DNA of 64,000 bases, from the NCBI RefSeq assembly GCF_009757775.1, contig NZ_RHLK01000002.1, positions 1-64,000 of the forward strand, in the 5' to 3' direction. The notes below the pieces were generated by a model. It was not told where the DNA came from. It was given only the letters and a program-made list of their open reading frames with translations, and did no database searches. This document shows, in pieces, positions 33,394 through 42,358 of the stretch; the first letter of the stretch is position 1, and each line of letters opens with the position of its first letter. Made by a program: the position numbers and the translations under genes. This stretch comes from Paenibacillus lutrae (GTDB lineage: Bacteria; Bacillota; Bacilli; Paenibacillales; NBRC-103111).

Positions 33394-33431
33394 GCCAATC
33401 CCGTCCCTCCGGACGATGGATTGGCTTTTTT
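33394..33431 (+). terminator. Terminator of the regulator gene
   Basis: GCCAATCCCGTCC pairs with GGACGATGGATTGGC, followed by TTTTTT. Confidence 0.83.
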
Positions 33432-33485
33432 ATGTGGCGGCGTTGTGGGATTCTCAAGCCCGGCTTCGCTTCTTTATAAAGCGGC

Positions 33486-33533
33486 AAGCACCCGGAGGCC
33501 ATGGGGATCGTGGGTGGCTCCCGGGTGCTTTTT
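33486..33533 (+). terminator. Second tandem terminator
   Basis: AAGCACCCGG pairs with CCGGGTGCTT, followed by TTT. It repeats the plus-strand stop signal 55 bases on, before the convergent MBL gene. Confidence 0.65.
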
Positions 33534-33586
33534 CAGGAAAAGAAATGGCTTGTGCCCCGACCCGACCTGTCGTCCGGCTTGGTTTC

Positions 33587-34372
33587 TTAATTATCCAGCA
33601 TTACCTTCATACCCTGCTGGGCAAACCGGCAGCCTTCCGGCAGCCCATAATCATGGAGGAGATCAATGCCGTGAGACAGGTGAGTGAAAAGAGTCCGGCC
33701 CGGCTTGGTTTCCCGGATGAGTTCGAGAGCCTCTGTTACGTCATAGACCGAACGTCCGGCGCCCTCTTCCTTATAGAAGCTTGTACCGAGCGCAAGCAGT
33801 TGAACACCGTACATAGGTGCTTTCTCCTGAGGGCTCAGATCAATGGAATCGGGACAATAAACGAAGCTATACTTGCCGCAGCCAGCCCTTTCACTCCGGT
33901 CAAAACGCAGCGCAAATGAAGTGCCGTTGGCTCCGTGGGTGACTTTCCACAACCGGATGTTCCAGTTGCCAAACGCAAAGCCGTCATCGACTGCTTCATA
34001 GTTGACGTTGCGTTCGATCCACGGGAAAATAGCCCTCAGCCGCTCGATCACTTCCGCAGCGGCGTAGATGGTGCCGCGGATCTTCAGCCAGCGGCAGAGG
34101 TCCGCATATTCGGGCAGCCCGCCGATATGGTCGTAGTGGGCATGGGTGATCAGCACATGCCGCAGATCGCGAAGACCCAGCTGCTCCATCTGCGTGCCCC
34201 AGGAAGGCCCGCAGTCGATCAGCAGCCGCTCGCCGCTTGTGTGCAGCAGCACCGAGGAACGCAGCCGGCGGTTCACGCCGGTGCCGCGTGCTTCGGTGCA
34301 TACGGCGCAGTCGCAGTAAACGCGCGGAACACCCAGGGAGTCGCCGGTGCCGAGGAAAGTCAGCGAGTCCAT
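33587..34372 (-). CDS. Metallo-beta-lactamase-fold hydrolase (PhnP-like)
   Basis: A 261-residue MBL-fold enzyme. The metal motif is THAHYDHIGG near residue 95, with further ligands in the C-terminal LFTHLSHG. An N-terminal CDCAVC pair (GVPRVYCDCAVCTEA) resembles the structural zinc site of PhnP cyclic phosphodiesterases. The actual substrate is unknown and no phn genes adjoin. It overlaps the aldolase gene by 13 bases, with GGAGAG inside that gene, so the two are coupled. Confidence 0.85.
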   Translation of the reverse strand: MDSLTFLGTGDSLGVPRVYCDCAVCTEARGTGVNRRLRSSVLLHTSGERLLIDCGPSWGTQMEQLGLRDLRHVLITHAHYDHIGGLPEYADLCRWLKIRGTIYAAAEVIERLRAIFPWIERNVNYEAVDDGFAFGNWNIRLWKVTHGANGTSFALRFDRSERAGCGKYSFVYCPDSIDLSPQEKAPMYGVQLLALGTSFYKEEGAGRSVYDVTEALELIRETKPGRTLFTHLSHGIDLLHDYGLPEGCRFAQQGMKVMLDN

Positions 34373-35019
34373 GCTGCTTCTCTCCAGTTCGTAACGGCGG
34401 AAGTGAATGCCCGTGCGTTCTCGGTGATGAGGTCATACCGTCCGGCTTCGATATCGCCCAGCTTGCAGATGGAGCTGCCGATCCCGACGGCGCAGCACCC
34501 GGCCCCGAGGAAGTCCGCGACGTTGCGGGCCGTTACTCCGCCCACGGCGACCATCGGTACGGCATTCAGCGGTCCCATTAACTCGCGTATGTAAGGGAGG
34601 CCCAGGCCCGTGCTCGGGAAAATTTTAACCGCATGGGCACCGGCCTTCCACGCTTTCACAATTTCCGTCGGTGTCATCGCGCCGGGGAATACCGGTATGT
34701 TTTGCTGCACGGCGAAGCGGATGACCTCTTCGTCCGTATTCGGGGTGACGAGGAAGGCAGCCCCTGCATCCAGTGCATCATGTGCATCCTGGAGATCAAG
34801 TACGGTACCGGCGCCGATATACATGCGGCTTCCGACGGTCTGCTGAAGTTCGCGGATCATATCGAGTGCACCCGCTGAATTCAGCGTTACTTCCATGACC
34901 GTAACGCCGCCTGCGAGGAGCGCCTGCGCTGTCCGTGTAATGGCTTCCGGTTTGACGCCCCGGAGAATGGCAATTATTCGGGTGCGCTCCAATTCCTGGA
35001 GTCCTTGCTCGCGATTCAT
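34360..35019 (-). CDS. KDPG/KHG aldolase (Eda family)
   Basis: A 219-residue class I aldolase that splits 2-keto-3-deoxy-6-phosphogluconate and/or 4-hydroxy-2-oxoglutarate. Conserved features are IIAILRGV, the Glu in VTVMEVTLNS, GAGTVLD, and the Schiff-base Lys in AHAVKIFPS. The start is taken as the ATG at 35019; a TTG 21 bases upstream is the alternative. No Entner-Doudoroff dehydratase or sugar kinase is near, so the pathway is not evident. It is divergent from selD and followed by the MBL gene. Confidence 0.88.
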   Translation of the reverse strand: MNREQGLQELERTRIIAILRGVKPEAITRTAQALLAGGVTVMEVTLNSAGALDMIRELQQTVGSRMYIGAGTVLDLQDAHDALDAGAAFLVTPNTDEEVIRFAVQQNIPVFPGAMTPTEIVKAWKAGAHAVKIFPSTGLGLPYIRELMGPLNAVPMVAVGGVTARNVADFLGAGCCAVGIGSSICKLGDIEAGRYDLITENARAFTSAVTNWREAAWTR

Positions 35020-35215
35020 TGAGCTCACTTCACTTTCCAAGGTTCATTTAAGCCTGCGGACAGGCGGGATTCTACAGCTATGTTATCACAACTGGCAGGG
35101 CGGAGTCATGAGAACAAAGGCTTTTGGAGGACAGCAAAGCTATTTTAAGAATTTGCCCTCATCGGTTACAATAGAGAGAGTCAGCAAAAAACTATGCGAG
35201 AAAAAGGTGAAACCC

Positions 35216-36277
35216 GTGAAAGAAACAGAACGGATTAAATTAACTTCGCTTTCGAGCAAAGGGGGCTGCGGCTGTAAAATCGGTCCGGCCGATTTGAGCC
35301 AGGTGCTGCGCAGTATTCCGGCATCGGTCCCTAACCCGAATTTGCTTGTCGGACTGGATACCAGTGACGATGCGGGTGTATATAAACTGAATGATGAGCT
35401 GGCGCTGGTCCAGACCGTCGATTTTTTTACTCCGATTGTGGATGACCCGTATTCCTTCGGGCAAGTCGCTGCCGCGAATGCGATCAGTGATATTTATGCG
35501 ATGGGCGGCAAACCTCTGACGGTCCTGAATATTGTGGCTTTTCCGATCAAAACCTTGGACAAACAAGTGCTCGCCGATATTCTGCGCGGCGCAGCCGACA
35601 AAGTACAGGAAGCCGGAGCCACGCTTGTCGGCGGACATTCCATCGACGACAATGAGCCGAAGTTCGGCCTGGCTGTGACGGGTCTGATCCACCCCGACCG
35701 TGTCCGCACGAACGCCGGCTCGAAGCCCGGGGATAAGCTGATCCTGACGAAACCGATCGGAGTCGGCATCTTGACGACGTCGATTAAGAAGGATCAGCTT
35801 AGCGAGGAGGAAGTGAACCGCGTCACGACGGTCATGTCTACGCTGAACAAAACAGCAGCCGAAGTGATGGACGGCTTTGAGGTTCACGCCTGTACCGACG
35901 TGACCGGCTTCGGCTTGCTCGGACACGCTTCCGAAGTTGCCAAAGGAAGCGGTGTAGGGGTCCGTATTGGTGCCGAGCAGGTTCCTTTCCTGCCGCGTGT
36001 CCGCGAATTAGCCGAAGCCGGATTCGTACCGGGCGGCACCAAGAACAACTTCGCGCATCTCGAAGGAAGCGTTACATTCGATGCATCGGTCGACCAGATC
36101 GGACAGTGGATGCTGTGTGACGCGGTGACCTCCGGCGGGCTGCTCATCTCGGCAGCGGCTGAAGATGCGGACAAGCTTCTGTCGAAGCTTATCGAAGCGG
36201 GCGTTGAAGCGGCTATGATCGGCGAGACGACCGACGAGCACCCCGGACACATCGTGGTGGAGCAGAGCATCCGCTAG
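35216..36277 (+). CDS. selD: Selenophosphate synthetase SelD
   Basis: A 353-residue AIR-synthase-fold enzyme that makes selenophosphate from selenide and ATP. The N-terminal active-site loop reads SSKGGCGCKIGPADL, with Cys (not selenocysteine) at the catalytic position and the essential Lys after it; GLDTSDDAGVYKL provides metal-binding Asp. The GTG at 35216 follows AAAGGTG by seven bases, and a longer in-frame extension is not conserved-looking. The next gene is mnmH, so its product probably feeds 2-selenouridine in tRNA. No selA, selB or selC is in the window. Confidence 0.95.
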   Translation: MKETERIKLTSLSSKGGCGCKIGPADLSQVLRSIPASVPNPNLLVGLDTSDDAGVYKLNDELALVQTVDFFTPIVDDPYSFGQVAAANAISDIYAMGGKPLTVLNIVAFPIKTLDKQVLADILRGAADKVQEAGATLVGGHSIDDNEPKFGLAVTGLIHPDRVRTNAGSKPGDKLILTKPIGVGILTTSIKKDQLSEEEVNRVTTVMSTLNKTAAEVMDGFEVHACTDVTGFGLLGHASEVAKGSGVGVRIGAEQVPFLPRVRELAEAGFVPGGTKNNFAHLEGSVTFDASVDQIGQWMLCDAVTSGGLLISAAAEDADKLLSKLIEAGVEAAMIGETTDEHPGHIVVEQSIR

Positions 36278-36363
36278 AACAGGTTTGGCCCGTTGTTCAC
36301 CTGCGCGGCCGTGCTTGTGCTTGCCGGCCATCGTCTTTTTGTTACAGAAGGAGTGTAAGACAT

Positions 36364-37440
36364 ATGTTTCGAGACATAACCGTAGAACAGCTGCTAGAGC
36401 TTCAGGAGCAGCGGGGTATTCAGCTCATCGACGTTCGCTCGGAAGGGGAATTCGAAGAATTCACGGTCCCGGGCAGCATGAATATACCGGTTTTTAACAA
36501 TGAAGAGCGTAAGGAAGTCGGGACGATTTACAAGCAGATCAGCGTCCAGGCCGCCAAAGAGAGAGGGCTGGAGATATTTTCCGCCAAGCTGCCCGCATTC
36601 ATGAAGCAGTTCGAGGCAATTCCGGGCCAGAAAGCCGTGTTCTGCTGGAGAGGCGGCATGCGGAGCAAGACGGCGGCTACGGTAACCTCCTTGATGGGAA
36701 TGCAGGTGTACCGGCTTCAGGGCGGAATCCGTTCTTACCGCAAATGGACGGTGGAGCAGCTGGGCCATTTTGATTTCAAACCAGTCTGTGTAGTCATCGG
36801 AGGTCCGACCGGCACCGGCAAAACGCACTTGCTCCAAAGGCTGGATGAAGCAGGTTATCCTGTTATAGATTTGGAGAAAATGGCGCAGCACCGGGGATCG
36901 ATCTTCGGGCAGATCGGGCTGAAGCCGAACAATCAGAAAGCATTCGAGTCTCATCTGATTCATAAGCTTCAGGAAGTGAATGCGCAGCCGTTTGTTCTTA
37001 TCGAGGCGGAGAGTAAGCGGGTCGGCAAAGCCGTTATGCCCGACTTTCTCTATCAAGCGAAGGAGCAGGGAATACCGCTCTTTATCGATGTTCCGATAGC
37101 GGAAAGAGTCCGTCACATTGTAGAAGATTACGAGCCGGAGCTTCACAAAGAGGAATGCGTCGATGCATTCGGTCTTATTGAGAAACGCATTCATTCCCCG
37201 ATTGCGGCCGATATCAGCCGTTATCTGGCAGCGGATGAATTCGGCAAAGCAGTCGAGTTGATGCTTGAGAATTATTATGATTCCAGATACGAGCATGCCG
37301 CGCAAAGTTATACACAGGAAACGGTTACGCTCAAAGCGGAGAATGAGGAGCAGGCTTTCCGGCTTATTGTAGAGGAGCTGCAGAAGCGCTTTCCTGAATA
37401 CCGCCCTGAACCTAAAGCCGCTTTATCTGGAGCAGAATAA
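36364..37440 (+). CDS. mnmH: tRNA 2-selenouridine synthase MnmH (SelU)
   Basis: A 358-residue enzyme that replaces sulfur by selenium at the wobble mnm5s2U of tRNA, using selenophosphate. The N-terminal rhodanese domain has its Cys in FCWRGGMRS (near residue 97); a P-loop domain follows with GGPTGTGKTHLL (near 142) and RGSIFGQIG. It lies 86 bases after selD, and a terminator follows, giving a two-gene selenouridine operon. Confidence 0.95.
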   Translation: MFRDITVEQLLELQEQRGIQLIDVRSEGEFEEFTVPGSMNIPVFNNEERKEVGTIYKQISVQAAKERGLEIFSAKLPAFMKQFEAIPGQKAVFCWRGGMRSKTAATVTSLMGMQVYRLQGGIRSYRKWTVEQLGHFDFKPVCVVIGGPTGTGKTHLLQRLDEAGYPVIDLEKMAQHRGSIFGQIGLKPNNQKAFESHLIHKLQEVNAQPFVLIEAESKRVGKAVMPDFLYQAKEQGIPLFIDVPIAERVRHIVEDYEPELHKEECVDAFGLIEKRIHSPIAADISRYLAADEFGKAVELMLENYYDSRYEHAAQSYTQETVTLKAENEEQAFRLIVEELQKRFPEYRPEPKAALSGAE

Positions 37441-37453
37441 GTGTCCCCCTGCA

Positions 37454-37495
37454 GCACCCGTACCACCGCTTTTAAGCGGCGGGCGGGTGTTTTTG
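37454..37495 (+). terminator. Terminator of selD-mnmH
   Basis: A stem of CACCCG, CC and CCGCT pairs with AGCGG, GG and CGGGTG, followed by TTTTT. Confidence 0.8.
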
Positions 37496-37644
37496 CATTA
37501 GAGGAAGTCCTTTTTACAGGAATCTGTGTCAAAAATGGGCGCTCCTGCTTATACTGTATTATTCCCTGGGCATTCGTCTAACCGGGGCGCTAGACCGCTG
37601 CTGATCCCATGCTCCAAGAACACGACATTCGGAGGTGTCCGCTT

Positions 37645-38106
37645 ATGACCTGGATCGAAATGTCCGCAGCAGGCGCGGTCATCGCTTTCTCGCTGCTGGT
37701 CTGGCAGACGATTGTTACGCTTCAGGCCTTCCGCCAATCGCTGGAACGGATTGAATCCGCCGTGCTGCAGACCCGGCTCCAGCTGGAGGAAACAGCAGAG
37801 CACGCGGCAGAACTGCTCGCCTCGGCGCGCGAGTTGACCGAAGCTGCTGCGGACCGGGTGAGGACGGTTCAGGAAGCGTTCTCCGCCGTGGATAAGGTCA
37901 GCCGCACGCTTGACGAGGGAGCGGATGCCATCGGCAAGGCCTCCGCGCTCCTGGTCGATTCGGTTCTGCAGGTGCAGCAAGCCGTACATACTCGGCAGAA
38001 CCGGATTGCAGATGCTGCGGAGTGGGGAGCGGCCGGTATCGGGCTCTGGAAACGCTGGCAAAGCAGCCGGTCCAAAGAGGATGTGGCCGGGAGTGAGGCC
38101 GAGTAG
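37645..38106 (+). CDS. ytxG: DUF948 general stress protein YtxG
   Basis: A 153-residue protein: one N-terminal helix (AAGAVIAFSLLVWQTIVTL), then a long amphipathic helical region with heptad character (RIESAVLQTRLQLEETAEHA...ASARELTEAAADRVRTVQEA), as in DUF948. It pairs with ytxH downstream, as in the B. subtilis ytxGHJ stress operon (sigma-B/sigma-H controlled there). GGAGGTG is seven bases before the ATG. I see no clear sigma-B promoter. Confidence 0.85.
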   Translation: MTWIEMSAAGAVIAFSLLVWQTIVTLQAFRQSLERIESAVLQTRLQLEETAEHAAELLASARELTEAAADRVRTVQEAFSAVDKVSRTLDEGADAIGKASALLVDSVLQVQQAVHTRQNRIADAAEWGAAGIGLWKRWQSSRSKEDVAGSEAE

Positions 38107-38202
38107 ACCGGGCGCAGAAGAACCCGGACTATGGGGAAGAAGCCGGACACCGGCAGGGGACGCGAATAATGGAGAATGATCCTAACGAAGGAGCGATGCA
38201 GG

Positions 38203-38544
38203 ATGGCTAGAACGACAAGAGGGAAAGACTTGATTTACGGAGCGGTATTCGGTAGTGTAGCGGGCGCAGTCACGGCGTTGTTATTGGCACCCAAATCAGG
38301 CAAAGAGCTCAGAGCGGACATTGCGCAGCAGGCAGCTCAAGTATCGGAGAAGACGCAGGAAATTGCCCGTACGGTAGGGGAGAAAACGTCGGACTTGGTT
38401 GATAAGGCAAAGGAAGCGACGGCGAGTGTCACGGCTGAAGTCCGCTCCTGGAGAGACCGCGGCTGTGCGGATGCAGGCAAACGGATCGACGAGGAAATTG
38501 CCGCCTCGGAAGCGGCCCAGGATCTTGTCATTATAGGAAAGTGA
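38203..38544 (+). CDS. ytxH: YtxH-domain stress protein
   Basis: A 113-residue protein with an N-terminal glycine-zipper-like helix (YGAVFGSVAGAVTALLLAPKSGKELR), the hallmark of YtxH, then a helical amphipathic tail (VSEKTQEIARTVGEKTSDLV). GAAGGAG precedes the ATG at 38203. It follows ytxG after 96 bases and ends at a strong terminator. Confidence 0.88.
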   Translation: MARTTRGKDLIYGAVFGSVAGAVTALLLAPKSGKELRADIAQQAAQVSEKTQEIARTVGEKTSDLVDKAKEATASVTAEVRSWRDRGCADAGKRIDEEIAASEAAQDLVIIGK

Positions 38545-38567
38545 TAACTTTATACGTCCTGTTCCTT

Positions 38568-38612
38568 AAAAAAACCTTCAATGCCACTTTCCGAGTGGTT
38601 TTGAAGGTTTTT
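38568..38612. terminator. Terminator of ytxGH, also usable by the opposing gene
   Basis: AAAAACCTTCAA pairs with TTGAAGGTTTTT, with CCACT/GAGTGG inside. A and T runs flank both sides. Confidence 0.85.
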
Positions 38613-38694
38613 AACATCTGAATCTTCAGGAAGTCAGGAAATAAGCATGGCCTTCAAAAAGAATGAAGGAAGGCTGGCCTGCTTCCCGCCAAAG

Positions 38695-40326
38695 TCATTG
38701 GGATGACGGGACGGCAGCAGCGTGCTGCTTACGGAACCTATTGGGGGATACGCCCTCAAGCTTCTTAAAAGCACGGCTGAAATACTTCTCATCCTGATAG
38801 CCCACAGCTTCTGCTATCGAGGTGATTTTAAGTTCGGGATCGGCGAGCAGCAGCTTCGCTTTGTTGATCCGCAGACGGGTCATGTAGTCGGTGAGGGTTT
38901 CACCGAATTCTGTTTTGAACGAGCGCGAAATATGGCTTGGACTCAGGTGGAAGGTTTCGGACAGCTTCTCCAGAGAAATCTGCTCCCGGTAGTGCAGCCG
39001 GACATATTTCTCGATGCTGCGCATGACAGGATTCCGGTCCCCGCGAATGAGGAATCCGGCTATTTCCGTCAGAATCCGCTCCATCCGTTTCGTCCAGATG
39101 CTCAGATCCGGCTGACCCTGCTCATTGAGCGGTAGCCTGAAGGACAAGTCATCCGCTTCGCTCAGCAGTTCTTCGCCCTCGTCGTCCACTTCGTTCTCCA
39201 GCAGCAGCCGGCTGTGCATGAGGGTGAATTCCTGCCACCACATCTCCAGTTGGCGGATGTGGAGGCAAGGATGCTTACTGGCCTGGCTTTCCCAATCCTT
39301 CAGACTGCGTCCGATCTGCATAAGGTCGTTCATTCGAACCGCTAAGACAAGCTGGTCCTCATAGGCCGCAAGCGGAGCCTGCAGCATGTGAGCGGTCTGC
39401 TTACGCAGTTCGTAAGGGTGGAGATGGACGGACTGATCCCGCATGTTGCGCAGCTGAAGAGCTGTCTCGGCCTCATGGAAGGTGCGCTGGATGCCGGAAG
39501 GGAAAGGCTGGACCGTGCCGTAGCCGATATGAAACTGGCCGCGCAGAGCGGCGTACAGCCCCTCGTTGATCCGCTCCAGCATGGCGCCCGCCATCTCGAA
39601 CCGGTCGAAGAATAAGAGAACCGCTTCATGACGGTGCCAGTGGCGGAAAGCCAGACCGAGACTTTCCTTGCTCATAAATTCGCTGCATATGTTCGTTACG
39701 GCAAAGAGCAGCAGATCCATCGCGCTGGCGAATTTGGCCTGTAATCGCGTATCCAGCGACTGCAGAGAGACGACGGCTGCAAGGACCTGCTTCTGATCGC
39801 AGCCGATGCCGAATTCTCTCTGCAGGGTAGCGGCGTGCATCGGGTATTGATCCGGGTCCAGCAGAAGCTGGACGAAGCTTTTGTCGGCGAGCATAGGCCG
39901 GTACAGATTGGCCTTGGTCTCGGACTGGAGCCGCTCCGAGCGTTCGTTCTCTTCATCCAGCCAGGCTGCCACGGCTTTACGCACGGCTTCCTCCAGTTCT
40001 TCCTCGTCAATGGGTTTGAGCAGGTAGTCAAAGCTGCCGAATTGCAGAGCGCTGCGCACATAGGTGAAATCGTCATAACCGCTAATGACTATCGCTTTAC
40101 TGCGGATGCCGCTCTCCGCAATCCGGCTGAGCACATCCAGTCCGCTCATGCCGGGCATCATGATGTCTGTGAAGACCAGGCCGGGCTTCTCCTGCTGGAG
40201 AAGCGCAATGCCTTCCTCGCCTGAGGCGGCCTCATAAACCTCGGTAATGCCGAACCGGTCCCAGTCTACGAGCAGCCGGATGGTTTCTCGGACATGAGCT
40301 TCGTCATCAATAATGAGTGCCTTCAT
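38695..40326 (-). CDS. YesN-type response regulator with AraC DNA-binding domain
   Basis: A 543-residue regulator. The receiver domain (1-120) has the acidic pair IIDDEA, phospho-acceptor D54 (VFTDIMMPG) and Lys in YLLKPID. A long middle region carries no recognised domain. The C-terminal AraC/HTH_18 module (about 435-530) reads ISLEKLSETFHLSPSHISRS and YQDEKYFSRAFKK. It overlaps its kinase by four bases (ATGA). The pair is divergent from the sugar ABC transporter, which it most likely activates in response to an extracellular sugar. Confidence 0.92.
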   Translation of the reverse strand: MKALIIDDEAHVRETIRLLVDWDRFGITEVYEAASGEEGIALLQQEKPGLVFTDIMMPGMSGLDVLSRIAESGIRSKAIVISGYDDFTYVRSALQFGSFDYLLKPIDEEELEEAVRKAVAAWLDEENERSERLQSETKANLYRPMLADKSFVQLLLDPDQYPMHAATLQREFGIGCDQKQVLAAVVSLQSLDTRLQAKFASAMDLLLFAVTNICSEFMSKESLGLAFRHWHRHEAVLLFFDRFEMAGAMLERINEGLYAALRGQFHIGYGTVQPFPSGIQRTFHEAETALQLRNMRDQSVHLHPYELRKQTAHMLQAPLAAYEDQLVLAVRMNDLMQIGRSLKDWESQASKHPCLHIRQLEMWWQEFTLMHSRLLLENEVDDEGEELLSEADDLSFRLPLNEQGQPDLSIWTKRMERILTEIAGFLIRGDRNPVMRSIEKYVRLHYREQISLEKLSETFHLSPSHISRSFKTEFGETLTDYMTRLRINKAKLLLADPELKITSIAEAVGYQDEKYFSRAFKKLEGVSPNRFRKQHAAAVPSSQ

Positions 40327-42146
40327 AACGCATCCTCCACCTCCTCCTGCATAATCGGGATCGTTATTCGCACGTGGAAGCCGCCTGATTCACTGCGCTG
40401 CACTTCCATCCGGGACTGTTCCCGGTAATAAAGCTTAAGGCGAGACAGGACGTTCACCAGACCGATGTGACTGCCCGGAGAACTCATCTCAGCCACGCTG
40501 TTCACAAGACTTGCCTGGAGCTCGTTAAGCTCCGTCTCCCCGATGCCGAAGCCGTTATCCGTTACATCAATATGCAGGACATCCCGGCCGGGAGAAGCGA
40601 AGCACTGGACCAGCACCTCATTGTCGCTGCGGGAACCGTCGAAGCCATGCTTGAAATAATTTTCGACCAATGGCTGTATGATCATTTTAGGAATGAGAAT
40701 GCCTTCCAGTCCCGGCTCCAGCTGCATGTCGCACTCGAATTGATCACGGAAGCGCTGCTTCTGGAGCTTGATGTACGAGCGGGCATAATCCCATTCGCTT
40801 TTAAGCGGCACAATCGTTTCCTCGGTTTTCATACTGTAGCGCATCATTTTGCCCAGCGAGGAGATGAGGGAATACACTTCACGGTCCCCTTTCTGAAGAG
40901 AACGGGCAGCGATCGACTGAAGGGCGTTATTAATGAAGTGAGGATTGATCTGCGCTTGCAACGCCTTGAGCTCATTTGTTTTATTCGCGACCTCCAGCTT
41001 GTATTCCCTTAAAATCAATTCGTTGATCGTATGCATCATGGAGCGGAACCGGCGCGCAAGAATACCGAGCTCATCGTCGGCCTTGACACGGATATCCACA
41101 TTCATATTGCCGGATTCGATTTTGTTCATATAGCCGATCAGAGCAGAGATTGGAGCCGTCAGGCGGAACGAGAAGAAAACCGTCACCAGCGCAGCCAAAC
41201 CCAGGAAGATGATGCCGACCAGCGTATTGATACCGGTTAGTTCGCGCTGGCTCTCATACAGGACCGAGTCCGGTATCCCTTTGACGAGCAGCCAGGGTCC
41301 ACCCGGGGCATCTATCGTTTCATAGATGTGAATCCCGTTAAATGTGCTGTCCTTGGAGCGGAAATAACCGCGCTGGGAATCCGCAGCAGCGGTTCTCAGT
41401 TCACTGAGCCAAGGTGCGCGCGCTTTTTGGCCGTCTATGGGATCCGGGTGGGCTTGGAACATAATCTCCCCGTCGGTTCCGACGATAAAGAGCTCCTCGC
41501 TTCCCTGCGAGTAGAGCTCGCTGCTGATATTGGCGATGGTATCGGGAGAAAAATCGATTGACATCGACCCGAGTGGAATGTTGTCCACTACATTATATAG
41601 CGCAGCCTGGTAAGTAAAAACGTTTGCTGTCGCATAGTTGAAAAAGTATTTTCCATATGTAGAAGGAATATGGGGCGGAAAAATCTTGCTTTCTCCGGGT
41701 TGGAGATCCGGCTTAAACGGCCCTATTCCCTGGTCTGTCCGGACAAGCCGGTTATCCGAGAGCAGATAAGATTTCTGAACCTGCTCCACATACAGATACA
41801 CTTGCCGCACATCCGGTGAAGCATAGATAATGGTCTGCATCGAACGGAGAATCTCCTGCTCTGTCAGGAATAAGCGAGGCTCGGAGAAGTTTTGTTCCAC
41901 ACGATTTTCGAGTATCTCCATTAATTTAGCATTGTGATACAGAAGTTTCAGGTTCTGCTCCATGCTTTTCAAATAAGTCTCCAGATTGAGTTTTCCTTGG
42001 TGGATCAAATTGAGATTGTCTCGGATCGCCTTCTCTTCCAGGTTGGTCTTCGTATAGAGGTGAGAGACGAGAATGGAAGTCGCAATCGGCAGAATGGTCG
42101 CCGCTAAGATGAATGCGATTAGTTTATTCCGCAGCCTGGAACGCAC
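40323..42146 (-). CDS. YesM-type sensor histidine kinase
   Basis: A 607-residue membrane kinase of the LytS/YesM group. Helix one (about 9-30) and helix two (about 287-310) flank a large outside Cache-like sensor. HAMP (about 311-365) ends in DELGILARRF. The phospho-His is in QINPHFINNALQS (His_kinase domain), and the ATPase has NYFKHGF and DNGFGIG. The GTG at 42146 has AAGGAGGAG seven bases upstream; a longer frame start lies before that site. The next gene is the response regulator. Confidence 0.92.
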   Translation of the reverse strand: MRSRLRNKLIAFILAATILPIATSILVSHLYTKTNLEEKAIRDNLNLIHQGKLNLETYLKSMEQNLKLLYHNAKLMEILENRVEQNFSEPRLFLTEQEILRSMQTIIYASPDVRQVYLYVEQVQKSYLLSDNRLVRTDQGIGPFKPDLQPGESKIFPPHIPSTYGKYFFNYATANVFTYQAALYNVVDNIPLGSMSIDFSPDTIANISSELYSQGSEELFIVGTDGEIMFQAHPDPIDGQKARAPWLSELRTAAADSQRGYFRSKDSTFNGIHIYETIDAPGGPWLLVKGIPDSVLYESQRELTGINTLVGIIFLGLAALVTVFFSFRLTAPISALIGYMNKIESGNMNVDIRVKADDELGILARRFRSMMHTINELILREYKLEVANKTNELKALQAQINPHFINNALQSIAARSLQKGDREVYSLISSLGKMMRYSMKTEETIVPLKSEWDYARSYIKLQKQRFRDQFECDMQLEPGLEGILIPKMIIQPLVENYFKHGFDGSRSDNEVLVQCFASPGRDVLHIDVTDNGFGIGETELNELQASLVNSVAEMSSPGSHIGLVNVLSRLKLYYREQSRMEVQRSESGGFHVRITIPIMQEEVEDAL

Positions 42147-42322
42147 CGCAACTCCTCCTTTAATGAGCATAAATAGAGAGTAACACGGGAGCGGTCAAAA
42201 TGTACACGCAGGTTACTCTTTGTCGCCGGGTGCGCAAAATAGTCCACCAAGGGAGCAATTGAAGAAGTGTTTTCGCAATTCCGTCTGGATTACAATAGCC
42301 ATATAACGAAAAAACCCTCATA

Positions 42323-42336
42323 TGAAAGCGATTGCA
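42323..42336 (+). promoter_or_regulatory. cre site (CcpA operator) before the sugar transporter
   Basis: TGAAAGCGATTGCA matches TGWAANCGNTNWCA with one mismatch and lies 22 bases before the first permease start, downstream of a -10-like TACAAT (42291-42296). This implies glucose repression on top of YesMN-type control. Confidence 0.75.
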
Positions 42337-42358
42337 AGTTAGAAAGGGGAGGGAATTC

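Noticed and set aside
42268-42296. Promoter before the sugar transporter operon
   Set aside because: TACAAT is good, but the -35 region (TGTTTT) is poor; activation by the AraC-type regulator is likely, so no fixed promoter is called.
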